Shown in pieces: positions 1 to 7,633 of a DNA stretch of 64,000 nucleotides (positions are counted from its first letter, which is position 1; each line of letters opens with the position of its first letter). The stretch covers positions 5,022,001 through 5,086,000 of the forward strand of contig NZ_CP108508.1 in assembly GCF_035917275.1 (NCBI RefSeq), given 5' to 3'. Source of the DNA: Streptomyces sp. NBC_01237 (GTDB lineage: Bacteria > Actinomycetota > Actinomycetes > Streptomycetales > Streptomycetaceae). Under the pieces are notes generated by a model, which saw only the letters and a list, made by a program, of their open reading frames with translations, was not told where the DNA came from and ran no database searches. The position numbers and the translations under genes are program-made.

Positions 1-56
1 GAAGTACGTCGATATGAAACCTGGAGTTGCTGTCGAGGTCTCGGGGAGTGCGAGCA

Positions 57-1712
57 ATGGAGGCCGAGTCGGAACCGTACGTTCGTCTTGCGACCATGCG
101 GCAGCTGCACCAGGCCGTCGCTGATCTCAATACGGCGCGGAGTCTGGCGGACACGCTGCAGACAGTGGCCGACGGCATCGTCGCCGGTCTCGGCTACGAA
201 CTGGGCTGTGTGAACCTCGTCCGGCCCGACGGTGACCTCGTCATCGCCGCCTTCGCGGGCAATTCCGCGGCCGAAGCCCTGATCACCGGACGTGTCGGCT
301 CCCGTTCCTCGTGGGAGCGCAGGCTGACCATGGGCGAAGCCTGGGACGAGCTCCGGTTCATACCGCACACCGAGGGCTGGGTCCTCCTCGACGACGACGT
401 ACCGCAGTGGCACACCGAGGGGCCCGAACCCCGGTTCGAGGACGAGTGGCATCCCCTGGACCGGCTCTACGCCCCGATGTACGCGTCCGGCGGTGGGCAG
501 GATCTTCTGGGCGTTCTCTCGGTCGACCGCCCCCGCAACGGTCGCCGCCCCGGCGCGTGGGGGCGCGAAGCCCTTCAGATGTACGCATCACAGGCGGCGA
601 TTGCGATCAGTAACGCTCGCCTCAGAGCAAATATGCAGCGCGCACTGGTCAGGCTCGAACGGGAACAGCAGGCGCTGCGGGCCAGCGAGGAGTCCTTCCG
701 CCAGGCGTTCGAGTACGCCCCCAGCGGGATGGCCATCGCCGAGATGGGCGGGGACCAGCACGGCCGGCTGCTGCGCACCAACGACGCCCTGTGCCGGCTG
801 CTGGGCCGCCCCGCCTCCGTACTGCGCCGCTACTCCTTCGCCGACCTGGTCCACCCCGAGGACATCGGCACCCTGCTGCGCACGTCGGCCGAGGGCGGCC
901 GGGCCGAGCTGCGGCTGGGGCGCCGGGACGGCACGTACCTCTGGGTCTCGCTGCGCAACTCCGTGGTGGCCGACACCGCGGACGGCCCGCGCTTCCTGCT
1001 CACCCATGTCGAGGACATAGAGGAGCGCAAGCGCCACGAGCTGAACCTCGCGCACCGCGCCTCGCACGACGCCCTCACCGGGCTGCCCAACAGTGCCGAG
1101 CTCAAGTCCCGGCTCAGCGCCCGCATCTGCGAGCGCCCGCACTCCACCGCCACCACCGCCATCGAGGCGCTGGACGCGGCGTACGGCGATGTCGAGACCT
1201 CCCGTACGCATGGCTTCCAGCCCGACGGCTACGAGACGGACCCGGTGCTGGGCGGCGGCCCGTACGACCACCATGTGCACACGGCGGCACCGGACGCGGA
1301 CAAGGACGACGGGGCGAAGGGGCTCGCTGTCCTCTTCTGCGACCTCGACGGCTTCAAGTCCATCAATGACCGTTTCGGGCATCACACAGGGGACGCCGTA
1401 CTGATCGAGGTCGCCCGGCGGCTCACCACCTGTGTGCGTGACGGGGACACCGTCGCGCGGCTCGGGGGTGACGAATTCGTCGTGCTCGCGGACGGGCTGG
1501 GCGCCGCGGACGCCGCTGACCTGGCTGTACGTCTACGAAATGCCATCATTCCGCCCATTCGGGTGGATGGCAGGGCGGTCCGGGTCGGGGCGAGCTTCGG
1601 CATCGGATGGGCCGAGTGCGGCATGACGGTGGAAGAGGTCCTGCGCTCCGCCGACCAGCGGATGTACGTGGAGAAGCGGTCCCGGTCGAAGGTTCACCGC
1701 AGGGCGGGCTGA
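57..1712 (+). CDS. cdgB: Diguanylate cyclase, GAF-PAS-GGDEF (CdgB-like)
   Basis: Makes the second messenger c-di-GMP from two GTP; in streptomycetes c-di-GMP acts through BldD to hold back development. The 551-aa protein has an N-terminal GAF region (about 20-190), a PAS/PAC region (about 210-330) and a GGDEF domain (about 335-551). The active-site GGDEF is intact near residue 471, and an RxxD product-inhibition site (RDGD) lies five residues before it. The ATG at 57 is preceded by GGGGAG at 43-48; upstream in-frame TTG codons lack such a site. About 80 residues separate DALTGLPN from FCDLDGFK, roughly double the usual spacing, and the extra stretch is polar and His/Asp-rich. No EAL domain or transmembrane helix is seen. 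CdgB is assigned from architecture and remembered gene order. Confidence 0.85.
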   Translation: MEAESEPYVRLATMRQLHQAVADLNTARSLADTLQTVADGIVAGLGYELGCVNLVRPDGDLVIAAFAGNSAAEALITGRVGSRSSWERRLTMGEAWDELRFIPHTEGWVLLDDDVPQWHTEGPEPRFEDEWHPLDRLYAPMYASGGGQDLLGVLSVDRPRNGRRPGAWGREALQMYASQAAIAISNARLRANMQRALVRLEREQQALRASEESFRQAFEYAPSGMAIAEMGGDQHGRLLRTNDALCRLLGRPASVLRRYSFADLVHPEDIGTLLRTSAEGGRAELRLGRRDGTYLWVSLRNSVVADTADGPRFLLTHVEDIEERKRHELNLAHRASHDALTGLPNSAELKSRLSARICERPHSTATTAIEALDAAYGDVETSRTHGFQPDGYETDPVLGGGPYDHHVHTAAPDADKDDGAKGLAVLFCDLDGFKSINDRFGHHTGDAVLIEVARRLTTCVRDGDTVARLGGDEFVVLADGLGAADAADLAVRLRNAIIPPIRVDGRAVRVGASFGIGWAECGMTVEEVLRSADQRMYVEKRSRSKVHRRAG

Positions 1713-1856
1713 CGTTCACGGCATGGTCCCTCCCCTGCCCCGTATCGGTCCGCGGGACCGCACGGGTGGAGTGACGGCAAATTCGGCGAGTGCTCCGTTC
1801 GAGGTAGGCTCGGCCGGTCGGCGACGGCTGGCGACATGGTGAGGAGTGACCCAGGG

Positions 1857-2828
1857 ATGACGGCCGGAAACAACGGCGCGAGCAAGCCCGAGGACGACGA
1901 TCCGTTCGGCTACCTGTACGCGGACGGACAAGCGGCGGGAGCCCAGCCGCCCGGTCAGGGCGGTTACGGCTACCCCGGCCCGGCCGCGCAGCCCGGTGTG
2001 CCCAGAACCTCGTACAACCAGGTGCGGACCGTCGGCGAGCGCCAGTACGGGCAGCAGGTTCCGCATCAGCAGCAGGCGTACGGCCAGCAGGCCCCGCCGC
2101 AGTACGGCCAGCCGAACGCGCAGTACGCGGCCCCCGAGACCTACCCGGGTGGCGCGCCCACCTCCCAGGTCCCGCGCCAGGGCGGCAGGGACGGCGGTCC
2201 GGGCCGCGGCGGCCCCAACACCAAGGCCCTGCTGATCGTGGCGGTCGCCGTCGTCGCGGTCGTGCTCATCGGCATCGGCGTCGCCCTGACGACGGGCGAC
2301 AACGGTGACAAGAAGAAGAGCGAGGCCGGATCGTCGGCCGGTCCCGCCGGTGAGGTCAAGGAATCTCCGAAGACCGAGAATTCCAAGGACCCGGAGGAGT
2401 CGGCCGAACTGCCGAAGCAGGACGCGGCGACGCTGACGCTCGGTGGTTCGGCCCTGACCGAGAAGACGGTCAAGGGCGCACAGGGCGCCGGGGGCACGTA
2501 CATCACGGGCTTCAACCAGGTCGGCGCATCGGCGACCTGGAAGGCGAACATGCCGGACTCCGGTGAGTACGCCCTGACCGTGCGCTACGCGATTCCGGCG
2601 GTGGACGCCTTCGCGACCCTCACGGTCAACGGCAAGGCGAACTCGCAGCCGATCGGACTGAAGAACTTCATCAAGTCCTCCGACGCCAACTGGGAGAAGA
2701 ACTGGCAGACCACCTGGGCGCCGGTCACCCTCCAGAAGGGCGAGAACGAGATCAAGATCTCGTGCGAGGACGGCAATCAGTGCAACGTGATCCTGGACTG
2801 GGTCGAGGTCACCCCGCCCAGGAACTGA
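1857..2828 (+). CDS. Membrane-anchored protein with CBM6/35-like domain
   Basis: A 323-aa protein with three parts: a Gln/Gly/Pro/Tyr-rich cytoplasmic tail (1-120), one transmembrane helix (about 124-147, Val/Ala/Ile-rich) and an extracellular part. The outer part has an acidic/Ser linker and then a beta-rich domain (about 195-320) typical of CBM6/CBM35 carbohydrate-binding modules, ending in ILDWVEV. No catalytic domain is present, so it probably binds a cell-surface or environmental polysaccharide. The start is ATG 1857 with GAGGAG at 1841-1846; the earlier ATG at 1836 has no ribosome site. It follows the diguanylate cyclase on the same strand after 144 bp. The ligand is unknown. Confidence 0.8.
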   Translation: MTAGNNGASKPEDDDPFGYLYADGQAAGAQPPGQGGYGYPGPAAQPGVPRTSYNQVRTVGERQYGQQVPHQQQAYGQQAPPQYGQPNAQYAAPETYPGGAPTSQVPRQGGRDGGPGRGGPNTKALLIVAVAVVAVVLIGIGVALTTGDNGDKKKSEAGSSAGPAGEVKESPKTENSKDPEESAELPKQDAATLTLGGSALTEKTVKGAQGAGGTYITGFNQVGASATWKANMPDSGEYALTVRYAIPAVDAFATLTVNGKANSQPIGLKNFIKSSDANWEKNWQTTWAPVTLQKGENEIKISCEDGNQCNVILDWVEVTPPRN

Positions 2829-2841
2829 CCGTTCGGTTCGG

Positions 2842-2905
2842 CGGCGCCGCCCCGGCCCCGTCACAGCGGCGACGACCACTGTGACGGGGGACCGGGGCGG
2901 CGCCG
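2842..2905. terminator. Bidirectional terminator hairpin
   Basis: A long GC-rich inverted repeat (arms beginning CGGCGCCGCCCCGG and ending CCGGGGCGGCGCCG, with an inner CTGTGAC/GTCACAG stem) lies between two converging genes. It would serve both directions. Confidence 0.7.
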
Positions 2906-3014
2906 GTTCTGTGCCCGGCCCCCCGGCGGACTGTCGGCGTGCCGGTCCGGGCCGGCCCCGGTCGTCGCCGCTGTCAGCCCGTCGCCGTTGTCGGCCCGAG
3001 AGCCCGTCAGCCCG

Positions 3015-3863
3015 TCAGCCCATCAGCCGCAGGAAACCCGCCACCGTCCCGGCCATCGCCTCGCGAGCCGGGACGAGGTATTTGCGCGGGTCCACGCCCG
3101 TCGGGTGTTCGGCCAGGTACGCCCGTACCGCGCCGGTGAACGCGGTGTTCAGGGCCGTGCCCACGTTGATCTTGACCATGCCCGAGGTCACCGCCTGCCG
3201 GATCTCCGCGTCGGGCACGCCGCTGGAGCCGTGCAGCACCAGGGGGACCGGGACCGCGTCGCGCAGCCGGGTGATCAGGGTGTGGTCCAGGGCGGCGGTG
3301 CGCTCGGTCATCGCGTGCGAGGAGCCGACCGCGACGGCCAGGGCGTCCACCCCGGTGCCGGAGACATACGCGGCGGCCTCGGCCGGGTCGGTGCGGACGC
3401 CGGGGGCGTGGGCGTCCAGCGGCGCCTCACCCTCCTTGCCGCCGACCTTGCCCAGCTCCGCCTCGATCCACAGACCGCGCTCGTGGCCCCAGCGGACGGC
3501 CTCCGCGGTGGTCTTCACGTTCTCGTCGTACGGGAGCTTGGAGGCGTCGAACATCACCGAGCCGAAGCCCTCCCCGTGCGCCCGGTGCAGCAGCTCGACG
3601 GACTCGACGTGATCGAGGTGGAGGGCGAGCGGTGCGGTCGAGGCGCGGGCGACGGCGGCGGCCGCGGCGGCGACGGCGGAGAGCAGCCCGCCGTGGAACT
3701 TGACGGCGTTCTCGGAGATCTGGAGGATCGCGGGCGCTCCGGCGCGCTCCGCCCCCATCGCGATGGCCTCGGCGTGCTCCAGCGTGATGACGTTGAAGGC
3801 GGCGATCCCGCGGCCCTCGGCCTGCGCGGCCGAGACGAGTTCACCGGTGCTGACGAGCGGCAT
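3015..3863 (-). CDS. Class II ketose-bisphosphate aldolase (GatY/KbaY-like)
   Basis: A 282-aa zinc-dependent class II aldolase, the usual size for the fructose-/tagatose-1,6-bisphosphate aldolase family. It splits a ketose 1,6-bisphosphate into dihydroxyacetone phosphate and glyceraldehyde 3-phosphate. Visible motifs are LHLDH with a zinc-binding His, the EAELGKVGGKEG loop and the phosphate-binding HGSSG and KINVGT segments near the C-terminus. The start chosen gives MPLVSTGELV, the canonical N-terminus, 77 bp after the upstream kinase gene. Kinase then aldolase is the classic order for tagatose/fructose phosphate breakdown. Fructose versus tagatose bisphosphate specificity cannot be read from the sequence. 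Confidence 0.88.
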   Translation of the reverse strand: MPLVSTGELVSAAQAEGRGIAAFNVITLEHAEAIAMGAERAGAPAILQISENAVKFHGGLLSAVAAAAAAVARASTAPLALHLDHVESVELLHRAHGEGFGSVMFDASKLPYDENVKTTAEAVRWGHERGLWIEAELGKVGGKEGEAPLDAHAPGVRTDPAEAAAYVSGTGVDALAVAVGSSHAMTERTAALDHTLITRLRDAVPVPLVLHGSSGVPDAEIRQAVTSGMVKINVGTALNTAFTGAVRAYLAEHPTGVDPRKYLVPAREAMAGTVAGFLRLMG

Positions 3864-3940
3864 GATGCCCCCTGCTTGCTGTTGTGCTGAGTGGTGCTGG
3901 ACTCCCGCGTCGTGTCCGCGGCGTCGTCCGGGCCCGCGGC

Positions 3941-5080
3941 TCAGGCCGCGGGTGCGAGGCGTTCGACGCCGACGCGCGGCAACAGCCCGGCGTAGGCCGG
4001 GCCGTCGAACTCCCCGGCCGCCGGGGCCAGCACGGTCGCCGTCGACAGTGCCACCGCCCTGGTCAGCCGGTCCGGCCAGCTCAGGCCCTCGACGAGGCCG
4101 GACAGCAGTCCGGCCACCGCCGAATCGCCCGCGCCGGTCGGGTTGCCCTGTACGGCGGCCGGCGGGGAAGCCCGCCAGACGCCGTCCGGGGTGACGGCGA
4201 GCATGCCGTCCGCCCCCAGTGACGCGATCACGCTGTGGGCGCCGCGGCGACGGGCGTCCCGGGCGGCGCGCAGCGGTTCGCGGGCGCCGGTGAGCTGGGC
4301 CAGCTCGTCGGCGTTCGGCTTGACGAGGTCGGGGCGGGCCGCGATGCCGCGGCGCAGCGGTTCGCCGCTGGTGTCCAGCAGCACGGGGACCTCGGCGGTG
4401 CGGGCGAGACGGATCAGTTCCGCGTACGCGCCGACGTGGACACCGGGCGGCAGGCTGCCGCAGAGGGCGACCGCGTCGGCTCCGGTGAGCAGGTCCCCGT
4501 ACGTCCGGAGGAAGGCGGCCCACTCACCGGCGCTCACCTGCGGTCCCGGCTCGTTGAACTGGGTGGTGTCACCGGTCGAGCGGTCGACGACGGCGAGTGT
4601 GCGACGGGTGTTCCCGGCAACGGTGACCAGGGCGTCGCGCGGGGGTGGGGCGATGGCTGCGGGTCCGGCCCCGGCTTCGGCGGAAGGATCGGGTCCGGCT
4701 CCGGCTTCGGCGTAAGACCCGGCTCCGATGGCAGGACCGGCTGCGGCTACGGCTGCGGCGGACCGCCCGGCCCCGGCTGCGGCGGAAGGGCCGGCTCCGA
4801 TGGCAGGACCGGCTGCGGCTACGGCTGCGGCGGACCGCCCGGCCCCGGCTTCGGCGGAAGGGCCGGCCAGGAGCTCGCGCAGCACGGCCCCGGTGGAGCC
4901 GCCCACGAATCCGGTGACCACCGTCTCGTGGCCGAGCGCGGAGAGCACCCGGGCCACGTTCAGCCCCTTGCCGCCGGGGCGTTCGGATATCTCGCCCACG
5001 CGGTGGCTGCTGTGCGGGACGAGTGCCGGAACGGCGTACGTCACATCGAGTGCGGTGTTCAGCGTGACGGTCAGGATCAT
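3941..5080 (-). CDS. PfkB-family sugar-phosphate kinase with Ala/Gly-rich insertion
   Basis: A 1-phosphofructokinase/tagatose-6-phosphate kinase-like enzyme using ATP to make a ketose bisphosphate, probably feeding the downstream aldolase. The N-terminal GGKGLNVARVL motif and the C-terminal anion-hole/catalytic-base motif GAGDS mark the PfkB family. At 379 aa it is about 70 residues longer than usual. The excess is a low-complexity Gly/Ala/Ser/Pro block at about residues 73-147, encoded by imperfect tandem DNA repeats. The reading frame stays open across it and both flanks align with the normal fold, so the gene is probably functional with a surface loop. It is first in a kinase-aldolase operon with its promoter in 5081-5176. 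Confidence 0.85.
   Translation of the reverse strand: MILTVTLNTALDVTYAVPALVPHSSHRVGEISERPGGKGLNVARVLSALGHETVVTGFVGGSTGAVLRELLAGPSAEAGAGRSAAAVAAAGPAIGAGPSAAAGAGRSAAAVAAAGPAIGAGSYAEAGAGPDPSAEAGAGPAAIAPPPRDALVTVAGNTRRTLAVVDRSTGDTTQFNEPGPQVSAGEWAAFLRTYGDLLTGADAVALCGSLPPGVHVGAYAELIRLARTAEVPVLLDTSGEPLRRGIAARPDLVKPNADELAQLTGAREPLRAARDARRRGAHSVIASLGADGMLAVTPDGVWRASPPAAVQGNPTGAGDSAVAGLLSGLVEGLSWPDRLTRAVALSTATVLAPAAGEFDGPAYAGLLPRVGVERLAPAA
4729..4867. repeat. 72-bp in-frame tandem repeat inside the PfkB gene
   Basis: Two adjacent near-identical 72-bp units (4729-4800 and 4801 to about 4867) encode a 24-residue Ala/Gly-rich unit. Degenerate pieces continue toward 4661. The unit length is a multiple of three, so copy-number change keeps the frame. 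Confidence 0.9.
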
Positions 5081-5176
5081 CCGCGCCGACCCCCCATCCT
5101 TTGGTGCCTCGGCCCTTTGCTGCCTTGATAGAACGCGCTTACCCGCACTGCCGCGGAAGCCCTGACGATCATGCCA

Positions 5177-5222
5177 AAGAGACGGCGGCCGGCCCAGTCC
5201 CCGGGGCCAACCGCCGTCTCTT
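5177..5222 (-). terminator. Rho-independent-like terminator of nagK-nagA
   Basis: Inverted repeat AAGAGACGGCGG (5177-5188) and CCGCCGTCTCTT (5211-5222), with an inner GGCCC/GGGCC pair, sits 47 bp beyond the nagA stop codon. It separates nagK-nagA from the kinase-aldolase operon on the same strand. Confidence 0.75.
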
Positions 5223-5268
5223 CGTTACGTGCTCGGCCCGCCGTCGGCGGCGGGCGGTATGTGCCGTT

Positions 5269-6414
5269 CTACGGCTCGATGATCCATTCGCCCTTGCGCA
5301 TGACGCCCTTCAGCGCGAAGTCCGCGTCCAGGACCACCAGGTCCGCGTCCTTGCCCGGGTCCAGCGAGCCGACCCTGTCGTCCACGCCGAGCAGCCGCGC
5401 CGGGTTGGCGGAGATGGACCGTACGACGTCGTCCACCGGAATCCGGTCGACCGTCACGGCCCGCCGGAAGGCGGTGTCCAGGGTGAGGGTGGAGCCCGCG
5501 ATCGAGTTGCCCTCCACCAGTCGGGCGACGCCGTCCTTGACCTCGACCGCGAGCGGGCCCAGTTGGTACTGGCCGTCGCCGAAACCGGCCGCGTCCATCG
5601 CGTCGGTGATCAGCGCGACGCGGTCGGCGCCCGCGTGGTGGTAGGCCAGTTGCAGGGCGGCCGGGTGCAGATGCGTACCGTCGTTGATCAGCTCGACGGT
5701 GATCCGCTCGTCCTCCAGGAGGGCGGCGATCGGACCGGGGGTGCGGTGACCGAGGGGCGGCATCGCGTTGTAGAGGTGCGTGGCGACGGTGGCGCCCGCG
5801 TCGATGGCCTCGACGGTCTGCTCGTACGTCGCGTCGGTGTGACCGATCGCGGCGATGACCCCGTGCTCGGCGAGCAGCCGCACCGAGTCGATGCCGCCGG
5901 GCAGCTCGGTGGCGAGGGTGAACATCTTCGCCGTGCCGCGCGCCGCGTCCATCAGCTTGCGGACCTCGGCCGGGTCCGGGTCGCGCAGCAGCTTCTCGCT
6001 GTGCGCGCCCTTGCGGCACGGGGAGATGAACGGGCCCTCGAAGTGGATCCCGGCCAGATCGCCCTGCTCGACCAGTTCGGAGAGGATTCCGGCCCGCTGG
6101 GCGAGGAAGTCCATCTCACCGGTGACGGTGGAGGCGACCAGGGTGGTGGTGCCGTGCTCGCGGTGCGTGCGGATGCCCTTGAGGACCTCGTCCACGGTGC
6201 CGGAGGTGAACGAGGCGCCGCCGCCGCCGTGGTTGTGCATGTCGACGAAGCCCGGGACCACCCAGTGGCCCGTGAGGTCGACGGTCCGGGCGCCCTCCGG
6301 CGAGCTGCCGGAGATCCGGGTGCCTTCGACGATCACCCGGCCGTTCTCGACGGTGCCGGTGGGAAGTACCACCCGGGCCCCTGCGAGAACGGTGCTGTCT
6401 GCGCGTCCGGCCAT
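5269..6414 (-). CDS. nagA: N-acetylglucosamine-6-phosphate deacetylase
   Basis: Hydrolyses GlcNAc-6-phosphate to glucosamine-6-phosphate and acetate in the cytoplasm, the first committed step after uptake of chitin-derived or cell-wall amino sugar. The 381-aa amidohydrolase shows the metal-site HxH (H60, H62 in DMHNH), the Glu of HFEGPF (about E126), the His of IGHTD (about H192), HLYNAM (about H213) and the catalytic Asp in LITDAMD. The start ATG overlaps the nagK stop by one base (TGATG), indicating translational coupling. The operon is probably repressed by DasR through the dre-like sites upstream of nagK. Confidence 0.93.
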   Translation of the reverse strand: MAGRADSTVLAGARVVLPTGTVENGRVIVEGTRISGSSPEGARTVDLTGHWVVPGFVDMHNHGGGGASFTSGTVDEVLKGIRTHREHGTTTLVASTVTGEMDFLAQRAGILSELVEQGDLAGIHFEGPFISPCRKGAHSEKLLRDPDPAEVRKLMDAARGTAKMFTLATELPGGIDSVRLLAEHGVIAAIGHTDATYEQTVEAIDAGATVATHLYNAMPPLGHRTPGPIAALLEDERITVELINDGTHLHPAALQLAYHHAGADRVALITDAMDAAGFGDGQYQLGPLAVEVKDGVARLVEGNSIAGSTLTLDTAFRRAVTVDRIPVDDVVRSISANPARLLGVDDRVGSLDPGKDADLVVLDADFALKGVMRKGEWIIEP

Positions 6415-7346
6415 CAGGCGGATACCTCCGTGGAGAGTAGATCCCAGGCGAGCAGCCCTGCGCCCAGGCATCCGGCGGTGTCCCCGAGGGCCGCCGGGAC
6501 GATGCGGGGCAGTTTCTGGAACGTGACGCGTTCCTCGACGGCCGCACGCAGTGGTGTGAACAAGGTTTCCCCGGCCTCGGCCAGACCGCCACCGATGATG
6601 AGCATGCGGGGGTCCAGCAGGGTGAGCGCGGTGACCAGTCCGGCGGCGAGCGCGTCGACCGCGTCCGTCCAGACCCGGATCGCCGCGGGGTCGCCCGCCT
6701 CGACGGCCTTCGCGCAGTCCGCCGCGTCCGCCTCGGGGTTCGAGGAGGCAGCGGCCCAGGCCCGGGTCACCGCGGACGCGGACGCCAGGGTCTCCATGCA
6801 GCCGCGCTGGCCGCAGCCGCATTCCGGGCCGTCCGGCCGGACCACGAGGTGGCCGATCTCGCCCGCGTAACCGTGGGCGCCCGCCTCGATGGAGCCGTCG
6901 ATCCCGATGGCCCCGGCTATCCCGGTGCCCAGCGGTACGAACAGGAAGCGGTCCGCGCCCTGCCCGGCCCCGATCCGGCCCTCGGCGAGACCGCCGGTCC
7001 TGACGTCGTGGCCGAGCGCGACGGGTACGCCGCCGAGCCGCTTGCCGAGCAGGTCGCGCAGCGGTACGTCGCTCCAGCCCAGGTTCGAGGCGTAGACCAG
7101 GATCCCGTTCTCGACGTCGATGATGCCGGGCACGGCGACCCCGGCGGCGACGGCGCTCTCGCCGAAGTGCTCCTCGCCGTACGCGCGCAGATCCGCGGCG
7201 AACGTGAGGATGGTTTCGACGACCGCCTCGGGACCGCGCTCGCGCCCGGTGGCCCGTCGCGCCTTGTGGAGGAGCGTGCCGTCGGTCCCGACCAGCGCGG
7301 CCTTCATTCCTGTGCCGCCCACATCGAGGGCGATGACATGTCTCAC
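6414..7346 (-). CDS. nagK: ROK-family N-acetylglucosamine kinase
   Basis: A 310-aa ROK sugar kinase. It has an N-terminal phosphate-binding DVGGT motif, a GTGIAGA loop and the ROK zinc cluster CGCGQRGC followed by METL. Coupled to nagA, it most likely phosphorylates GlcNAc released inside the cell, complementing PTS-mediated uptake. ROK glucokinases share these motifs, so substrate rests on gene context. It is first gene of the nagK-nagA operon, divergent from the sugar-binding lipoprotein gene, and a dre-like site begins 29 bp upstream of its start. Confidence 0.9.
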   Translation of the reverse strand: MRHVIALDVGGTGMKAALVGTDGTLLHKARRATGRERGPEAVVETILTFAADLRAYGEEHFGESAVAAGVAVPGIIDVENGILVYASNLGWSDVPLRDLLGKRLGGVPVALGHDVRTGGLAEGRIGAGQGADRFLFVPLGTGIAGAIGIDGSIEAGAHGYAGEIGHLVVRPDGPECGCGQRGCMETLASASAVTRAWAAASSNPEADAADCAKAVEAGDPAAIRVWTDAVDALAAGLVTALTLLDPRMLIIGGGLAEAGETLFTPLRAAVEERVTFQKLPRIVPAALGDTAGCLGAGLLAWDLLSTEVSA

Positions 7347-7374
7347 GGGAGACAGTTTCGCCCGCCGACCCCTA

Positions 7375-7390
7375 AAAGGTCTAGTCCACT
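7375..7390. promoter_or_regulatory. DasR-responsive element (dre-like) before nagK
   Basis: AAAGGTCTAGTCCACT matches the remembered dre consensus ACTGGTCTAGACCAGT at 12 of 16 positions, including the GGTCTAG core. It lies 29-44 bp upstream of the nagK start. DasR is the GntR-family repressor of GlcNAc metabolism whose ligand is glucosamine-6-phosphate. Confidence 0.78.
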
Positions 7391-7476
7391 AGGGCTGTTT
7401 GTTGCGCATCCATACAAAATGATCGGACCCGGTGGCCCGGGTTGCCCCTTTGCGTACGTTGCCGAAGTGATACGCC

Positions 7477-7492
7477 GGTGGTGTAGACCTTT
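7477..7492. promoter_or_regulatory. Second dre-like site, on the lipoprotein-gene side
   Basis: The core TGGTGTAGACCT (7479-7490) differs from TGGTCTAGACCA at two of twelve positions. It lies about 100 bp from the first site and about 140 bp before the sugar-binding protein gene, so the divergent gene may also be under DasR. Confidence 0.65.
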
Positions 7493-7633
7493 GGGACGCG
7501 GATGGGGGAAAATCGCAGTTCTTCCGGACGACGTCCGCGTGAGTGCCGGAGCCGCGGCCGCCGCGGGGCGCGATGACGGCGGGAGTCCGTCGGTCCGTGA
7601 GCGATGCGTGCAGGAGCGATGCGACCGACGAGG

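Noticed and set aside
5101..6870. 589-codon plus-strand frame opposite nagA
   Set aside because: GC-rich antisense shadow of a gene with clear catalytic motifs; no ribosome site or family features.
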